DNA from: Bacteroidota bacterium | Lineage (GTDB): Bacteria; Bacteroidota; Bacteroidia; Chitinophagales; Chitinophagaceae | Assembly: GCA_013286425.1 (NCBI GenBank) | Contig: JABDFS010000011.1 | Coordinates: 6,839-48,725 of the forward strand | Direction of reading: 5' to 3' | Length of the DNA: 41,887 bases | In this document: in pieces, positions 34,122-41,887 of the stretch | Numbering within the stretch: position 1 is the stretch's first letter | Layout of the letters: every line of letters begins with the position of its first letter | Position numbers and translations under genes: made by a program | The notes under the pieces: generated by a model | The model's database searches: none | Told to the model about the DNA's origin: nothing | What the model saw: the letters and a program-made list of their open reading frames with translations, nothing else

Positions 34122-35630
34122 TTATAAAGTGAACTGAAGAATCTCATCAATATATCTTCTGTCGTTGCTTAACCTGGGAACTTTATGTTGTCCGCCGAGT
34201 TTTCCTTTTTGCTTTAACCATGAATTAAAAATGCCTTGCTTTAATACATGCACAACAGGCATACGCAAAGCAATATTCTTATGGCGTTTTGCTTCGTAAT
34301 CGCTGTTTAAATTTTTTAGAGATGAATCAAGTTCATATACAAACTGTTCAAGGTTTTCGGGCTGTTTTTCAAATTCTATCAGCCATTCATGAGCACCATT
34401 TGCTTGTTCGCTAAAATAAATTGGTGCTGCAGTATAATCTTTTACATTGGCGCCGGTTTTTTCACTTGCAATGGCAATAGCAGCATCTGCATTTTCAACA
34501 ATCACTTCTTCGCCAAATGCATTAATAAAATGCTTCAACCTCCCGGTAACTTTTATTCTGAAAGGAAATAAAGAGGTGAATTGAATTGTATCACCAACCA
34601 AATATCTCCACAAACCACTGTTGGTTGAAATAACCAATGCATACTGTTTGTTCAACTCAACTTTATTCAGGCCGATTGTTTTTGGATTTGATTTTCCATA
34701 TTCTTCAACAGGCATAAACTCATAAAAAATTCCGTGGTTTAAAAACAACAACATGCCTTCATTGTCAAGATCATCCTGTGCTGCAAAAAAACCCTCGCTT
34801 GCATTATACATTTCCATGTAACGAACATCATCGCCCAATAATTTTTTAAAGTTGTTTTTATATGGAGTGAAGGAAACGCCACCATGCATATACAGTTCAA
34901 TATTTGGCCAAACTTCTTTCATGTTTTGCTTGCCCGATATTTCAAGAATGCGTTTGATTAAAACCTGCGTCCATGTTGGAACGCCCGATACAGATGTTAC
35001 ATTTTCTATGATGGTTGATTGTGCCAGCGATTCAATTTTCTTTTCCCATTCATCAAGCAATGCAATAGCAAGTTCGGGCGTGCGGATCCAGTGGCCCCAC
35101 ATCGGCATGTTCTGCATCAGCACTGCACTCAGGTCACCAAAAAATAATTCTTCATTTAATTGACTTACCTGGTGACTTCCGCCAATAACCAATCCTTTAC
35201 CCGTAAGCAAATTGCTTTCAGGATTAAAATGATAATACAACGTAATCACATCTTTGCCTGCCTGGTAATGACAGTCTTCCAAACTCTCTTCTGTTACAGG
35301 AATGAATTTACTTTTATCGCTTGTTGTGCCACTGCTTTTTGCAAACCAGTTCACAGGCGAATCCCACAACTGGTTTTGCTCGCCGTTCATTAATTTTTCG
35401 ATCCATGGTTTTATATCATCATACTCGTGAATGGGAACTGCTTCTTTAAAAGTTTTAATTGTAAACAGGCTTCTTAAATTATATTTTCTTCCGAATGCTG
35501 TATGTTGCCCGTGCGTTACAAGATCCTGCAAAATTTCACGCTGTGCGGTAACAGGATTGTTCATCCATTCTTCAATACGGCTGTAACGCAATCTTACCAG
35601 TTTGGATATAGTTGGAGAGAACAACTTCAT
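34122..35630 (-). CDS. GH3 auxin-responsive-promoter family protein (acyl-adenylate/amide-forming enzyme fold)
   Basis: Member of the GH3 branch of the ANL superfamily. Plant members conjugate amino acids to hormone carboxylates through acyl-adenylates; bacterial roles are poorly known. The 502-residue protein shows the ATP loop AKSSGTTSDKSKFIPVTEESL (about 92-112), the second motif MEMYNASEGFFAAQD (about 272-286), and the GH3 core LNKQYALVISTNSGLWRYLVGDTIQF with TGRLKHFINAFGEEVIVENAD. Length and motifs are complete. ATG 35630 precedes the typical KLFSPTISKLVRLRYSRIEEW. Confidence 0.92.
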   Translation of the reverse strand: MKLFSPTISKLVRLRYSRIEEWMNNPVTAQREILQDLVTHGQHTAFGRKYNLRSLFTIKTFKEAVPIHEYDDIKPWIEKLMNGEQNQLWDSPVNWFAKSSGTTSDKSKFIPVTEESLEDCHYQAGKDVITLYYHFNPESNLLTGKGLVIGGSHQVSQLNEELFFGDLSAVLMQNMPMWGHWIRTPELAIALLDEWEKKIESLAQSTIIENVTSVSGVPTWTQVLIKRILEISGKQNMKEVWPNIELYMHGGVSFTPYKNNFKKLLGDDVRYMEMYNASEGFFAAQDDLDNEGMLLFLNHGIFYEFMPVEEYGKSNPKTIGLNKVELNKQYALVISTNSGLWRYLVGDTIQFTSLFPFRIKVTGRLKHFINAFGEEVIVENADAAIAIASEKTGANVKDYTAAPIYFSEQANGAHEWLIEFEKQPENLEQFVYELDSSLKNLNSDYEAKRHKNIALRMPVVHVLKQGIFNSWLKQKGKLGGQHKVPRLSNDRRYIDEILQFTL

Positions 35631-35743
35631 ATAAGCATAGCAAATTAAAGAAATGCTTTCATATAAGCGTAACAGCTTTTATTCATAAATATGTATTTCA
35701 TTATCCGGTTTTAATATTTTTATCTTCAATTTAAACTTGCCTC

Positions 35744-38141
35744 ATGCAGAAATTTTTTTTTATCGGTTACATTACTGTTCTGTTATGTATTTATTTCAGC
35801 GCAAACCATCAACAACGATATACTCACAAAATTGTGGGCAGCAAAATGGATAGATGTTCCAAATACTGATGCGCATGCTTATGGTGTATATCATTTCAGA
35901 AAAAGTTTTTTCCTGAATGATAAGCCGCAACATTTTATTATTCACGTATCTGCAGATAACCGTTATAAATTATTTGTGAATGATTCGCTCGTTTCTTTCG
36001 GGCCTGCAAAAGGAGATCTGTATCACTGGAATTTTGAAACAGTTGATATAGCACCTTATCTCAATCAGGGAAAAAATATTGTAGCTGCGTTGGTTTGGAA
36101 TTTTGGTGATGATAAGCCTGTCTGGCAGATCTCTTATCAAACTGCATTTATACTGCAGGGTGATACTAAGACCGAAGAAATTTTAAACACAGATACTACA
36201 TGGAAATGTATGCGTGATGCTGCATACAATCCTTTACAGCCGCAATTAATTTATACATATTATGCAGCAGGCGCAGCAGAAAAAATTGATATGAATGATT
36301 ATCCCGAAAACTGGACTGCAATAAATTATGATGATGCAAGCTGGATGAATGCACATGAGTTGTTTGAAGGTATTCCTAAAAATGTGAATCACTGGAGCAC
36401 AGGATGGATGCTGGTGCCGCGCTCAATCCCGATGATGGAATTAACACAACAACGATTGCAGCAAATAAGAAAACAGGAAAATATAAACGCTGATGAAAAA
36501 TTTTTGCAAGGCAATCACCCTGTAAAAATTCCGGCAAACACAAGTGTGCATTTGTTATTCGATCAATCTTTTGAAACTACTACGTTTCCTGTATTAAAAT
36601 TCAATAGCGGAAAAAATGCTGTTATCAATTTAACTTATGCAGAAGCATTATACGTTAATGAAGCGGACAGCATTGACTGGCGCACACAAAATCAAAAAGG
36701 TAACCGCAATGAAATTGAAGGCAAACATATTGTTGGTGTGAAGGATGAAATAATTTCTAATGGTAACTCAAATCAAACATTTACTGCTCTAAGTTTTCGT
36801 ACATACCGTTATGTTGCCTTAGATATTACAACAAAAGATGAAGCGCTTACTATTGATGATCTGTATGGAATGTACACAGGTTATCCGTTCAAAATGAATT
36901 CAGGTTTTGCAAGCAGTGATACATCACTCAATAAAATTTTAGAAGTCGGCTGGCGTACTGCAAGATTGGATGCGCAGGAAACGTACACTGATTGCCCTTA
37001 CTACGAGCAACTGCAATATGTTGGCGATACGCGCATACAGGCGTTGGTAAGTTTATACAATTCAGGTGATGACAGGTTGATGCGCAACGCGATTAGTGAT
37101 ATAGCTTATTCAACATTGGCAGAAGGTTTAACAGAAAGCCGTTACCCGCATAATATTCACCAGGAAATTCCAACATTTTCTTTGATATGGATAAGCATGT
37201 TGCATGATTATTTTATGTACAGGAGCGATACAAATTTTATAAAAGATCAGTTGAGAATATCAAGAGGTGTGCTTTCATTCTTTCAAAAATTTCAACAGGC
37301 AGATGGCAGTTTAAAGAATGCGCCATACTGGGAATTTACAGATTGGGTTGATGCGCCCGGTTGGGATGGAGGTGCTGCACCAGTTGATAAAGATGGCAAT
37401 TCTGCTTTGCTTGATCTGCAGTTATTAATGGCGTATGAATCTGCGTATGATTTGGAAAAAAATACCGGTATGAATGCGTATGCAAATTTGTATTTGATGC
37501 AGATCAATCAGCTTAAAAAAATCATTCAGCAAAAATATTGGGATGATAATAAAAAACTTTTCAGTGATACAAAAGAGAAAAAATATTATTCGCAACATGC
37601 AAACGCATTGGCTATTATAACAGGCGTTGCAAATGCAACAACAGCACATGAGATCGGTAAAAAATTAATGGAAGATAATTCGCTGGTAAAAGCTTCTGTT
37701 TACTTCAGGTTTTATTTATACCAGGCTTTAACCAAAGCAGGTTATGGCGATGATTATTTAAACTGGTTGGGTATATGGAAAGATAATCTTGCAATGGGTT
37801 TAACAACATGGTCAGAGATCGATGATCTCAATCATGCACGCTCTGATTGCCATGCATGGGGAAGCAGTCCTAACATTGAAATGTATAGAATTGTTTTAGG
37901 CATTGATGCTGATGCACCAGGCTTCAGTAAAGTAAAAATAGAACCGCATTTAGGAGCCTTGACCAATGCCTCGGGAACGATACCACATCCAAATGGAAAT
38001 ATAAAAGCAAGTTATGTTCTGCAAAACGGCAATTGGAATGTTGATATAACATTACCACAAACAATTACCGGAAGATTTGTATGGAAAGGAAAAGAATATG
38101 CATTGAAGAGCGGAGAAACTAAGTTTGAGCTTGATAAATAA
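35744..38141 (+). CDS. GH78 alpha-L-rhamnosidase-like protein, frameshifted in the signal peptide
   Basis: Exported glycosidase of the GH78 type. Domains are an N-terminal lectin-like beta domain (KWIDVP, YHFRKSF, VSADNRYKLFVNDSLV), then the (alpha/alpha)6 catalytic domain with TYTDCPYYEQLQYVGDTRIQAL and WVDAPGWDGGAAPVDKDGNSALLDLQLL, then TTWSEIDDLNHARSDCHAWGSSP and a C-terminal beta domain. From ATG 35744 the frame meets nine T (35753-35761) and then runs to an early stop. With eight T it reads a normal signal peptide (MQKFFLSVTLLFCY, then ISAQTIN) straight into LWAAKWIDVP, 798 residues in all. Without the shift the intact frame has only a TTG start at 35832 and no signal peptide. Confidence 0.85.
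35753..35761 (+). other. T9 tract carrying the frameshift in the GH78 gene
   Basis: Nine consecutive T nine bases after ATG 35744. Removing one T makes the coding length 2397 nt, exactly 799 codons including stop, and restores the signal peptide. Confidence 0.85.
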
Positions 38142-38144
38142 ATT

Positions 38145-38187
38145 ATACGTACAAAATATTTTATTTACACGTATGATTCTATCTTTG
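38145..38187 (+). promoter_or_regulatory. Promoter and possible operator of the toxin-antitoxin pair
   Basis: TATCTTTG (38180-38187) fits TAnnTTTG, 15 nt before the antitoxin ATG. ATACGT (38145-38150) and ACGTAT (38169-38174) form a 6-bp inverted repeat with an 18-nt centre just upstream, as expected for an autoregulated antitoxin operator, but arms this short can arise by chance. Confidence 0.4.
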
Positions 38188-38202
38188 CTGGAAATATAAG
38201 TT

Positions 38203-38460
38203 ATGGATGCAAAGATCACCTTAAGTTTTAATGAAGCCATTGCAATCAAAGCAAAAAAGTACGCTGAAAAAAATAATGTAAGTCTAAGCCGGCTTGTTGA
38301 ATTTCTTTTAGATAAAGTAACTTCTTCCGGCTACACTTCTTTTGAAGAATTTCCTGTTGCAGATTGGGTAAGCCAGGTAGCAGAAGGCTCTGCAGTTTAT
38401 CAAACAAAAGCGCGTTCAGCAAAATCATTAAAGAAAGAATATTACAGTGCCAAAAAATAA
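38203..38460 (+). CDS. Antitoxin-like protein (DUF6364 type) of a type II toxin-antitoxin pair
   Basis: Small protein (85 residues) with an N-terminal ribbon-helix-helix-like segment: MDAKITLSFNEAIAIKAKKYAEKNNVSLSRLVEFLLDKV. This is the DNA-binding half usual in DUF6364-type antitoxins. The C-terminal half (EEFPVADWVSQVAEG, then basic KARSAKSLKKEYYSAKK) should wrap the toxin. It overlaps the PIN-domain gene by 14 bp, typical of translationally coupled TA pairs. Confidence 0.82.
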   Translation: MDAKITLSFNEAIAIKAKKYAEKNNVSLSRLVEFLLDKVTSSGYTSFEEFPVADWVSQVAEGSAVYQTKARSAKSLKKEYYSAKK

Positions 38461-38875
38461 AGTCTTTGTTGATGCAAATATTCTAGTTTCAGTATTAAAT
38501 AAAGAATACCCGCTCTTTACTTATAGTGCACGCATACTAAGCCTTTCAGGCAATAATAATTTTGAGATTTATACCTCGCCGACCTGTCTTGCTATTGCAT
38601 TTTACTTCGCTGAAAAAAAACATAACACAAAACCTGCGAGAGAAAAAATTGCTTTATTATGCAAACATATTTTTATATCGCCGGCAACAGAAGATGTTGT
38701 TGAAAAAACTCTCGCTAATAAAAAAGTAAATGATTTTGAAGATGGTCTTGAATACTATTCTGCCATTGAAAGCAATTGCAATTTCTTTGTTACAGAAGAT
38801 GTGAAAGATTTTTACTTCTCGACCATACCTGTTTTAAATGCAAGAAACTTTTTTGAGAAGCATGTGGCTATATAA
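38447..38875 (+). CDS. PIN-domain toxin (putative ribonuclease)
   Basis: VapC-like ribonuclease toxin. The 142-residue PIN fold starts with KVFVDANILVSVLN (first catalytic Asp at residue 9). A mid-domain acidic block NDFEDGLEYYSAIESNCNFFVTEDVKDF (about 95-122) holds the other metal-binding acids. It starts at GTG 38447 inside the antitoxin's last codons. Cellular target unknown. Its stop is 2 bp from the convergent bcp stop codon. Confidence 0.88.
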   Translation: MPKNKVFVDANILVSVLNKEYPLFTYSARILSLSGNNNFEIYTSPTCLAIAFYFAEKKHNTKPAREKIALLCKHIFISPATEDVVEKTLANKKVNDFEDGLEYYSAIESNCNFFVTEDVKDFYFSTIPVLNARNFFEKHVAI

Positions 38876-38877
38876 TA

Positions 38878-39351
38878 TTACGCTTCTTTTTCTTTCCAGA
38901 ATTTTACAATATCTTCTGCATGTTGTTTATTACGAGGCTTTAAATATACTTTTTGAATGATGCCCTTTTCATCAATCAAAAAAGTTGTACGGTGAATGCC
39001 CATAAATTTTCTTCCATACAATTGCTTTTCCCCCCAAACACTGTAAGCATTTATAATTTTATGTTGCGGATCCGCAACCAATGTAAACGGCAGGTTGAAT
39101 TTTGCTTCAAACTTTTTGTGGCTTGCACTATCATCAGGACTAACGCCAACAACTTCAAAACCTTCTTTCTTCAATAAACTATAATTGTCTCTTAAATTAC
39201 AAGCCTGAACTGTGCAGGTGGGCGTATCATCTTCAGGATAAAAATATAAAACAAGTTTTTTCCCTTTGTAATCGCTTAAAGAAACTGTATTACCGTTTTG
39301 ATCTTTGCCTTTGAACGCAGGCGCTTTCGTACCAACTTCCGGTTTTGACAT
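38878..39351 (-). CDS. bcp: Thioredoxin-dependent peroxiredoxin, Bcp/PrxQ family
   Basis: Reduces hydrogen peroxide and organic peroxides. The active-site segment is YFYPEDDTPTCTVQACNLRD, with peroxidatic Cys46 and a resolving Cys51 four residues later, as in atypical two-Cys PrxQ enzymes. The usual Gly before the Cys (TPGCT) is Thr here. The Arg region FMGIHRTTFLIDEKG is intact. I chose ATG 39351 (MSKPEVGTKAPAF, 157 residues); the longer frame from 39408 overlaps the preceding peptidase gene. It lies 10 bp downstream of the M23 peptidase stop. Confidence 0.95.
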   Translation of the reverse strand: MSKPEVGTKAPAFKGKDQNGNTVSLSDYKGKKLVLYFYPEDDTPTCTVQACNLRDNYSLLKKEGFEVVGVSPDDSASHKKFEAKFNLPFTLVADPQHKIINAYSVWGEKQLYGRKFMGIHRTTFLIDEKGIIQKVYLKPRNKQHAEDIVKFWKEKEA

Positions 39352-39361
39352 ACTGCAATAA

Positions 39362-41068
39362 TTATTTTGTGAAGGTATATGATTGTGTAACGCCGTTACC
39401 CGCAACATCAGTTGCTGTTATAACCAATCTATGATTTCCCGCAGAGCAATGTTCATCAAATGTATAAATGAAGTTATCACTCTTTTTTGCGAACATCAGC
39501 CAGTTGCCATCAAGTAATGCAGTGAATGATGCAACCGTTCCAAGATCATCCGTACATTTTATAACCATTGTTTTCTGGTTACTAAAATTTGATCCGTTCT
39601 TCCATCCAACAGGAATAATTACCGGCGCAGTTGTGTCAATCAATAAACTTGCATCACCTAACTCATCAAAACTGCTCATCATCCAATCGCCTTGCCATAA
39701 CCCTTTCTTCACTATTGATGAATTGCCGCTTTTCAATTGCATTACCACTTTTTCTTTTAATGATTCATTTAAAGTTGTTGCCCTGATCATAACATTATAA
39801 TCATCATGCACAGGAATTGTATAATCACTTATATGTATTGTTGGTGAAACCTGTTTTGAGGTCTCAGCATTCGTTTCAGAAACAATTATTGGCAACGCAT
39901 CATAAAATGCATTTGCACTGAAATGAATGCTTGCATTTGCAGTTTTAATATTGTTAGGTTCATGCACATCACAAACAACTGTATTGGATGGAATGCTATA
40001 ATTCTTTTGCAGTGCGGCGATGTATTGCATTTGAAAATTTACTGTGCTTGTATTTTCATTTTCATCACTCACAATAATCTTTATTGCATGAATGGTTCCA
40101 TCACTCAAAACTATTTTTCCATCAGTCTTCAGAGAAGTAAATATGTTTAGCAGATTTCCAGGCAATAAAGAAAGATATTGTATGCCCTGCTTATTTTTTA
40201 CCCATCGTGTGTAATCCATACTTGCATTTACGTAGCGGCTGCTGTCATAAGAAAAATTATTCAGCCTGAATTCAAACTGCAATACATCATCAACATACAA
40301 AGCAGCATGATACACGCCAAACTTAAATGTAGAAGCATTGTTCATGTCTTCCATTCTCAATCCCAAAGAAATATCAGGTGACCCAACTTTTACAATTGAA
40401 GATGTTGTTGAATATGCTTTGCCTTTCTTTACAATTGAAATGGCTTGTGGCTGTACACTGTAAATGCTGTAACGCCTGTCGTACCAATATAAATTGTAAA
40501 TGACAGGCGCAATATGATCCGGCATATCCATTCCAAACAATAAAGGATTTAAGTTGTTGCCTGTTTTTGTATCACGTATTTCAAAATGCAAATGCGGGCC
40601 CTGCGAACCTCCCGTATTCCCACTGTTTGCAATGAACTGGCCTTTTGTTACAGGGAACATATTTGCAGGAATTTCAAGATCCTGTTCCCATCTTTTATCT
40701 GCATATTGCTTGCTCTTTACATATTGCGCAAGCTGCTGATAAAAAGAATTCAGGTGCGCGTATAAAGTTGTATATCCATTTGGATGAGTGATATAGATCG
40801 CCTGTCCATACCCATACTTTTCAATCTTTATTCGACTAACATACCCATCTGCTGCGGCAAACACAGGAAGATTTTCTCTTCCTTGTGTGCGGATGTCAAG
40901 ACCCATGTGAAAATGGTCTGTCCTTAACTCACCAAAATTTGCAGCAAGCTGAATGGGAATATTCAACGGGTCTCTGAAATAATGTTGGGGATAATTGTTC
41001 TGTGCCGCTACATAAACAAAATGAAACAAAACAGCAATTATAAAAACTATGCGTGTAGTAATTTTCAT
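39362..41068 (-). CDS. Secreted M23-family metallopeptidase (LytM-type) with C-terminal beta domains
   Basis: Zinc endopeptidase of the lysostaphin/LytM family that can cut peptidoglycan cross-links. The signal peptide is MKITTRIVFIIAVLFHFVYVAAQ. The catalytic domain is at about residues 40-180: HFHMGLDIRT (His and Asp ligands), TTLYAHLNS and GPHLHFEIRD (HxH with the last His ligand), so the zinc site is complete. A long C-terminal part of about 380 residues is beta-rich, probably Ig-like (ending HRLVITATDVAGNG). ATG 41068 is chosen over TTG 41080. The downstream gene bcp is 10 bp away. It may remodel the cell wall. Confidence 0.93.
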   Translation of the reverse strand: MKITTRIVFIIAVLFHFVYVAAQNNYPQHYFRDPLNIPIQLAANFGELRTDHFHMGLDIRTQGRENLPVFAAADGYVSRIKIEKYGYGQAIYITHPNGYTTLYAHLNSFYQQLAQYVKSKQYADKRWEQDLEIPANMFPVTKGQFIANSGNTGGSQGPHLHFEIRDTKTGNNLNPLLFGMDMPDHIAPVIYNLYWYDRRYSIYSVQPQAISIVKKGKAYSTTSSIVKVGSPDISLGLRMEDMNNASTFKFGVYHAALYVDDVLQFEFRLNNFSYDSSRYVNASMDYTRWVKNKQGIQYLSLLPGNLLNIFTSLKTDGKIVLSDGTIHAIKIIVSDENENTSTVNFQMQYIAALQKNYSIPSNTVVCDVHEPNNIKTANASIHFSANAFYDALPIIVSETNAETSKQVSPTIHISDYTIPVHDDYNVMIRATTLNESLKEKVVMQLKSGNSSIVKKGLWQGDWMMSSFDELGDASLLIDTTAPVIIPVGWKNGSNFSNQKTMVIKCTDDLGTVASFTALLDGNWLMFAKKSDNFIYTFDEHCSAGNHRLVITATDVAGNGVTQSYTFTK

Positions 41069-41139
41069 GTATGCAGTCAAAAGTAATAATTGAGTTTTTT
41101 AATAGCGAATTCTTATTACTCAGTTTATTAACAAGCCAA

Positions 41140-41147
41140 TATTTTTG
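41140..41147 (+). promoter_or_regulatory. TAnnTTTG box before the MscS-type gene
   Basis: TATTTTTG ends 9 nt before ATG 41157, which would give a leader of only a few bases. No good -33 element is seen. Confidence 0.3.
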
Positions 41148-41156
41148 CAACATATT

Positions 41157-41887
41157 ATGAAAGAATTTTTAAGTAAAATATGGGAAGGAAATTCTTTGCA
41201 GGAGTATGCGATCGTTCTCGGGCAAATGATAATTGTATGGATACTATTCAAACTTTTCAGAAAATTTATTTTATCCATATTTAAACGCGCGGCAAGTAAA
41301 ACTACTTCGGAAGCAGATGATGCAATTGTAGTGGCAGCAGAAAAATTTATTATTCCTTATATATACTTTCTGATCAATTATGGCATTCTTCAGCAGCTAA
41401 ATTTTACAGAGCATGCAGACCATATTCTTAAAGTTGCAATGGCTGTAATAACAACTTATTTCTTCATTCGCTTTATCAATCATTCCATCCATTTATCGGT
41501 GTTGTTATATATGCAACGCAAGGAAGAGCCGAAAGAACGAATCAGCCATTTGAGCGGAATATTACTCGTACTTAAAGCGCTTGTCTGGATAGGCGGCATA
41601 TTAATGCTGATTGACAATCTTGGTTACAATATCACCACGATCATTACAGGCCTTGGCATTGGCGGTATTGCTATTGCGCTCGCTGCACAAAATATTCTTA
41701 CAGATCTCTTTAGCTACTTTGTTATATTTTTTGATAAGCCTTTTGAAATAGGCGATGTTATTTCTGTAAATAATATCACAGGAACCGTTGAACATATAGG
41801 AATAAAAACTTCGCACATAAGAAGTGTTTCGGGTGAGCAATTGATAATGCCTAATACTGAATTAGTAAAATCAACTATAAAAAATAT
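41157..41887 (+). CDS. MscS-family mechanosensitive ion channel, 3' end cut by window edge
   Basis: Membrane-tension-gated channel that protects against hypo-osmotic shock. The open frame from ATG 41157 gives about 243 residues. Three to four TM segments are visible, ending in the pore helix GLGIGGIAIALAAQNILTD. The beta domain follows with FFDKPFEIGDVISVNNITGTVEHIGIKTSHIRS and LIMPNTELVKS. These are the hallmark MscS motifs. The cytosolic C-terminal domain lies beyond the window. Confidence 0.93.
   Translation, partial: MKEFLSKIWEGNSLQEYAIVLGQMIIVWILFKLFRKFILSIFKRAASKTTSEADDAIVVAAEKFIIPYIYFLINYGILQQLNFTEHADHILKVAMAVITTYFFIRFINHSIHLSVLLYMQRKEEPKERISHLSGILLVLKALVWIGGILMLIDNLGYNITTIITGLGIGGIAIALAAQNILTDLFSYFVIFFDKPFEIGDVISVNNITGTVEHIGIKTSHIRSVSGEQLIMPNTELVKSTIKN

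Noticed and set aside
39352-39408. Longer start of the Bcp peroxiredoxin
   Set aside because: It would overlap the end of the M23 gene, and the added residues (MLRVTALHNHIPSQ) lie before the normal family N-terminus.

Overview
The window reads as chromosomal DNA from a Bacteroidota bacterium, most likely of the Chitinophagaceae/Sphingobacteriia type. The grounds are an AT-rich composition, lipoproteins and signal peptides of Bacteroidota style, Bacteroidota-type promoter boxes (TAnnTTTG), a PadR/PspC gene pair, a membrane-patatin protein of a layout I recall from this phylum, a YbeY with the variant HGxLHLCGYxD metal motif, and secreted GH43 and GH78 glycosidases. No phage, insertion sequence, CRISPR array, rRNA or tRNA gene was recognised. 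The genes are mostly core and housekeeping functions, densely packed on both strands.

Layout. 1-1382: 3'-truncated (window edge) UvrD/PcrA helicase (-). 1540-5575: sugar MFS transporter (-), divergent from a secreted GH43 glycosidase (+), followed by a lipoprotein (+). 5626-7948: P-loop kinase-like protein and long-chain acyl-CoA ligase (-). 8158-13891: complete tripartite RND efflux operon, TolC / MFP adaptor / HAE1 pump (+), with a 10-bp-arm palindrome in its promoter region. 13896-17715: leftward cluster ybeY, CAP-domain lipoprotein, mnmG and a carboxypeptidase-regulatory-like protein, carrying two parS-like CACGTG sites. 17780-18593: feoA-like gene and nadD (+). 18584-20820: 2OG-Fe(II) oxygenase and chrA (-). 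21034-23564: padR and a double-PspC membrane protein (-). 23565-24099: the only long gap, with five 11-bp phased repeats. 24100-26332: membrane-patatin lipase gene split by a frameshift in a T9 tract (-). 26466-29821: asnS, an unknown membrane protein and adk (-). 29929-30483: lipoprotein MsrB (+). 30519-32730: SulP transporter and beta-carbonic anhydrase in overlapping frames (-). 32932-35630: small unknown protein, FabG-type reductase and GH3-family acyl-adenylate enzyme (-). 35744-38141: GH78 alpha-L-rhamnosidase-like enzyme, also frameshifted in a T9 tract (+). 38203-38875: type II toxin-antitoxin pair with PIN toxin (+). 38878-41068: Bcp peroxiredoxin and M23 peptidase (-). 41157-end: MscS-type channel, cut by the window edge (+).

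How the genes work together. The RND operon is a self-contained envelope exporter. SulP plus carbonic anhydrase is a plausible bicarbonate uptake and hydration unit. PadR plus PspC looks like an autoregulated envelope-stress pair. GH43, GH78 and the sugar porter point to use of plant-type polysaccharides, but there is no SusC/SusD pair here.

The most noteworthy observations are two genes broken in the same way, each by one extra T in a nine-T run and each restored to a coherent product by an eight-T reading; the pair of parS-like sites beside mnmG; and the helically phased 11-bp repeat cluster. I did not find a convincing new multi-gene system. The frameshift pair is the strongest lead for something unusual, with assembly error as the main competing explanation.
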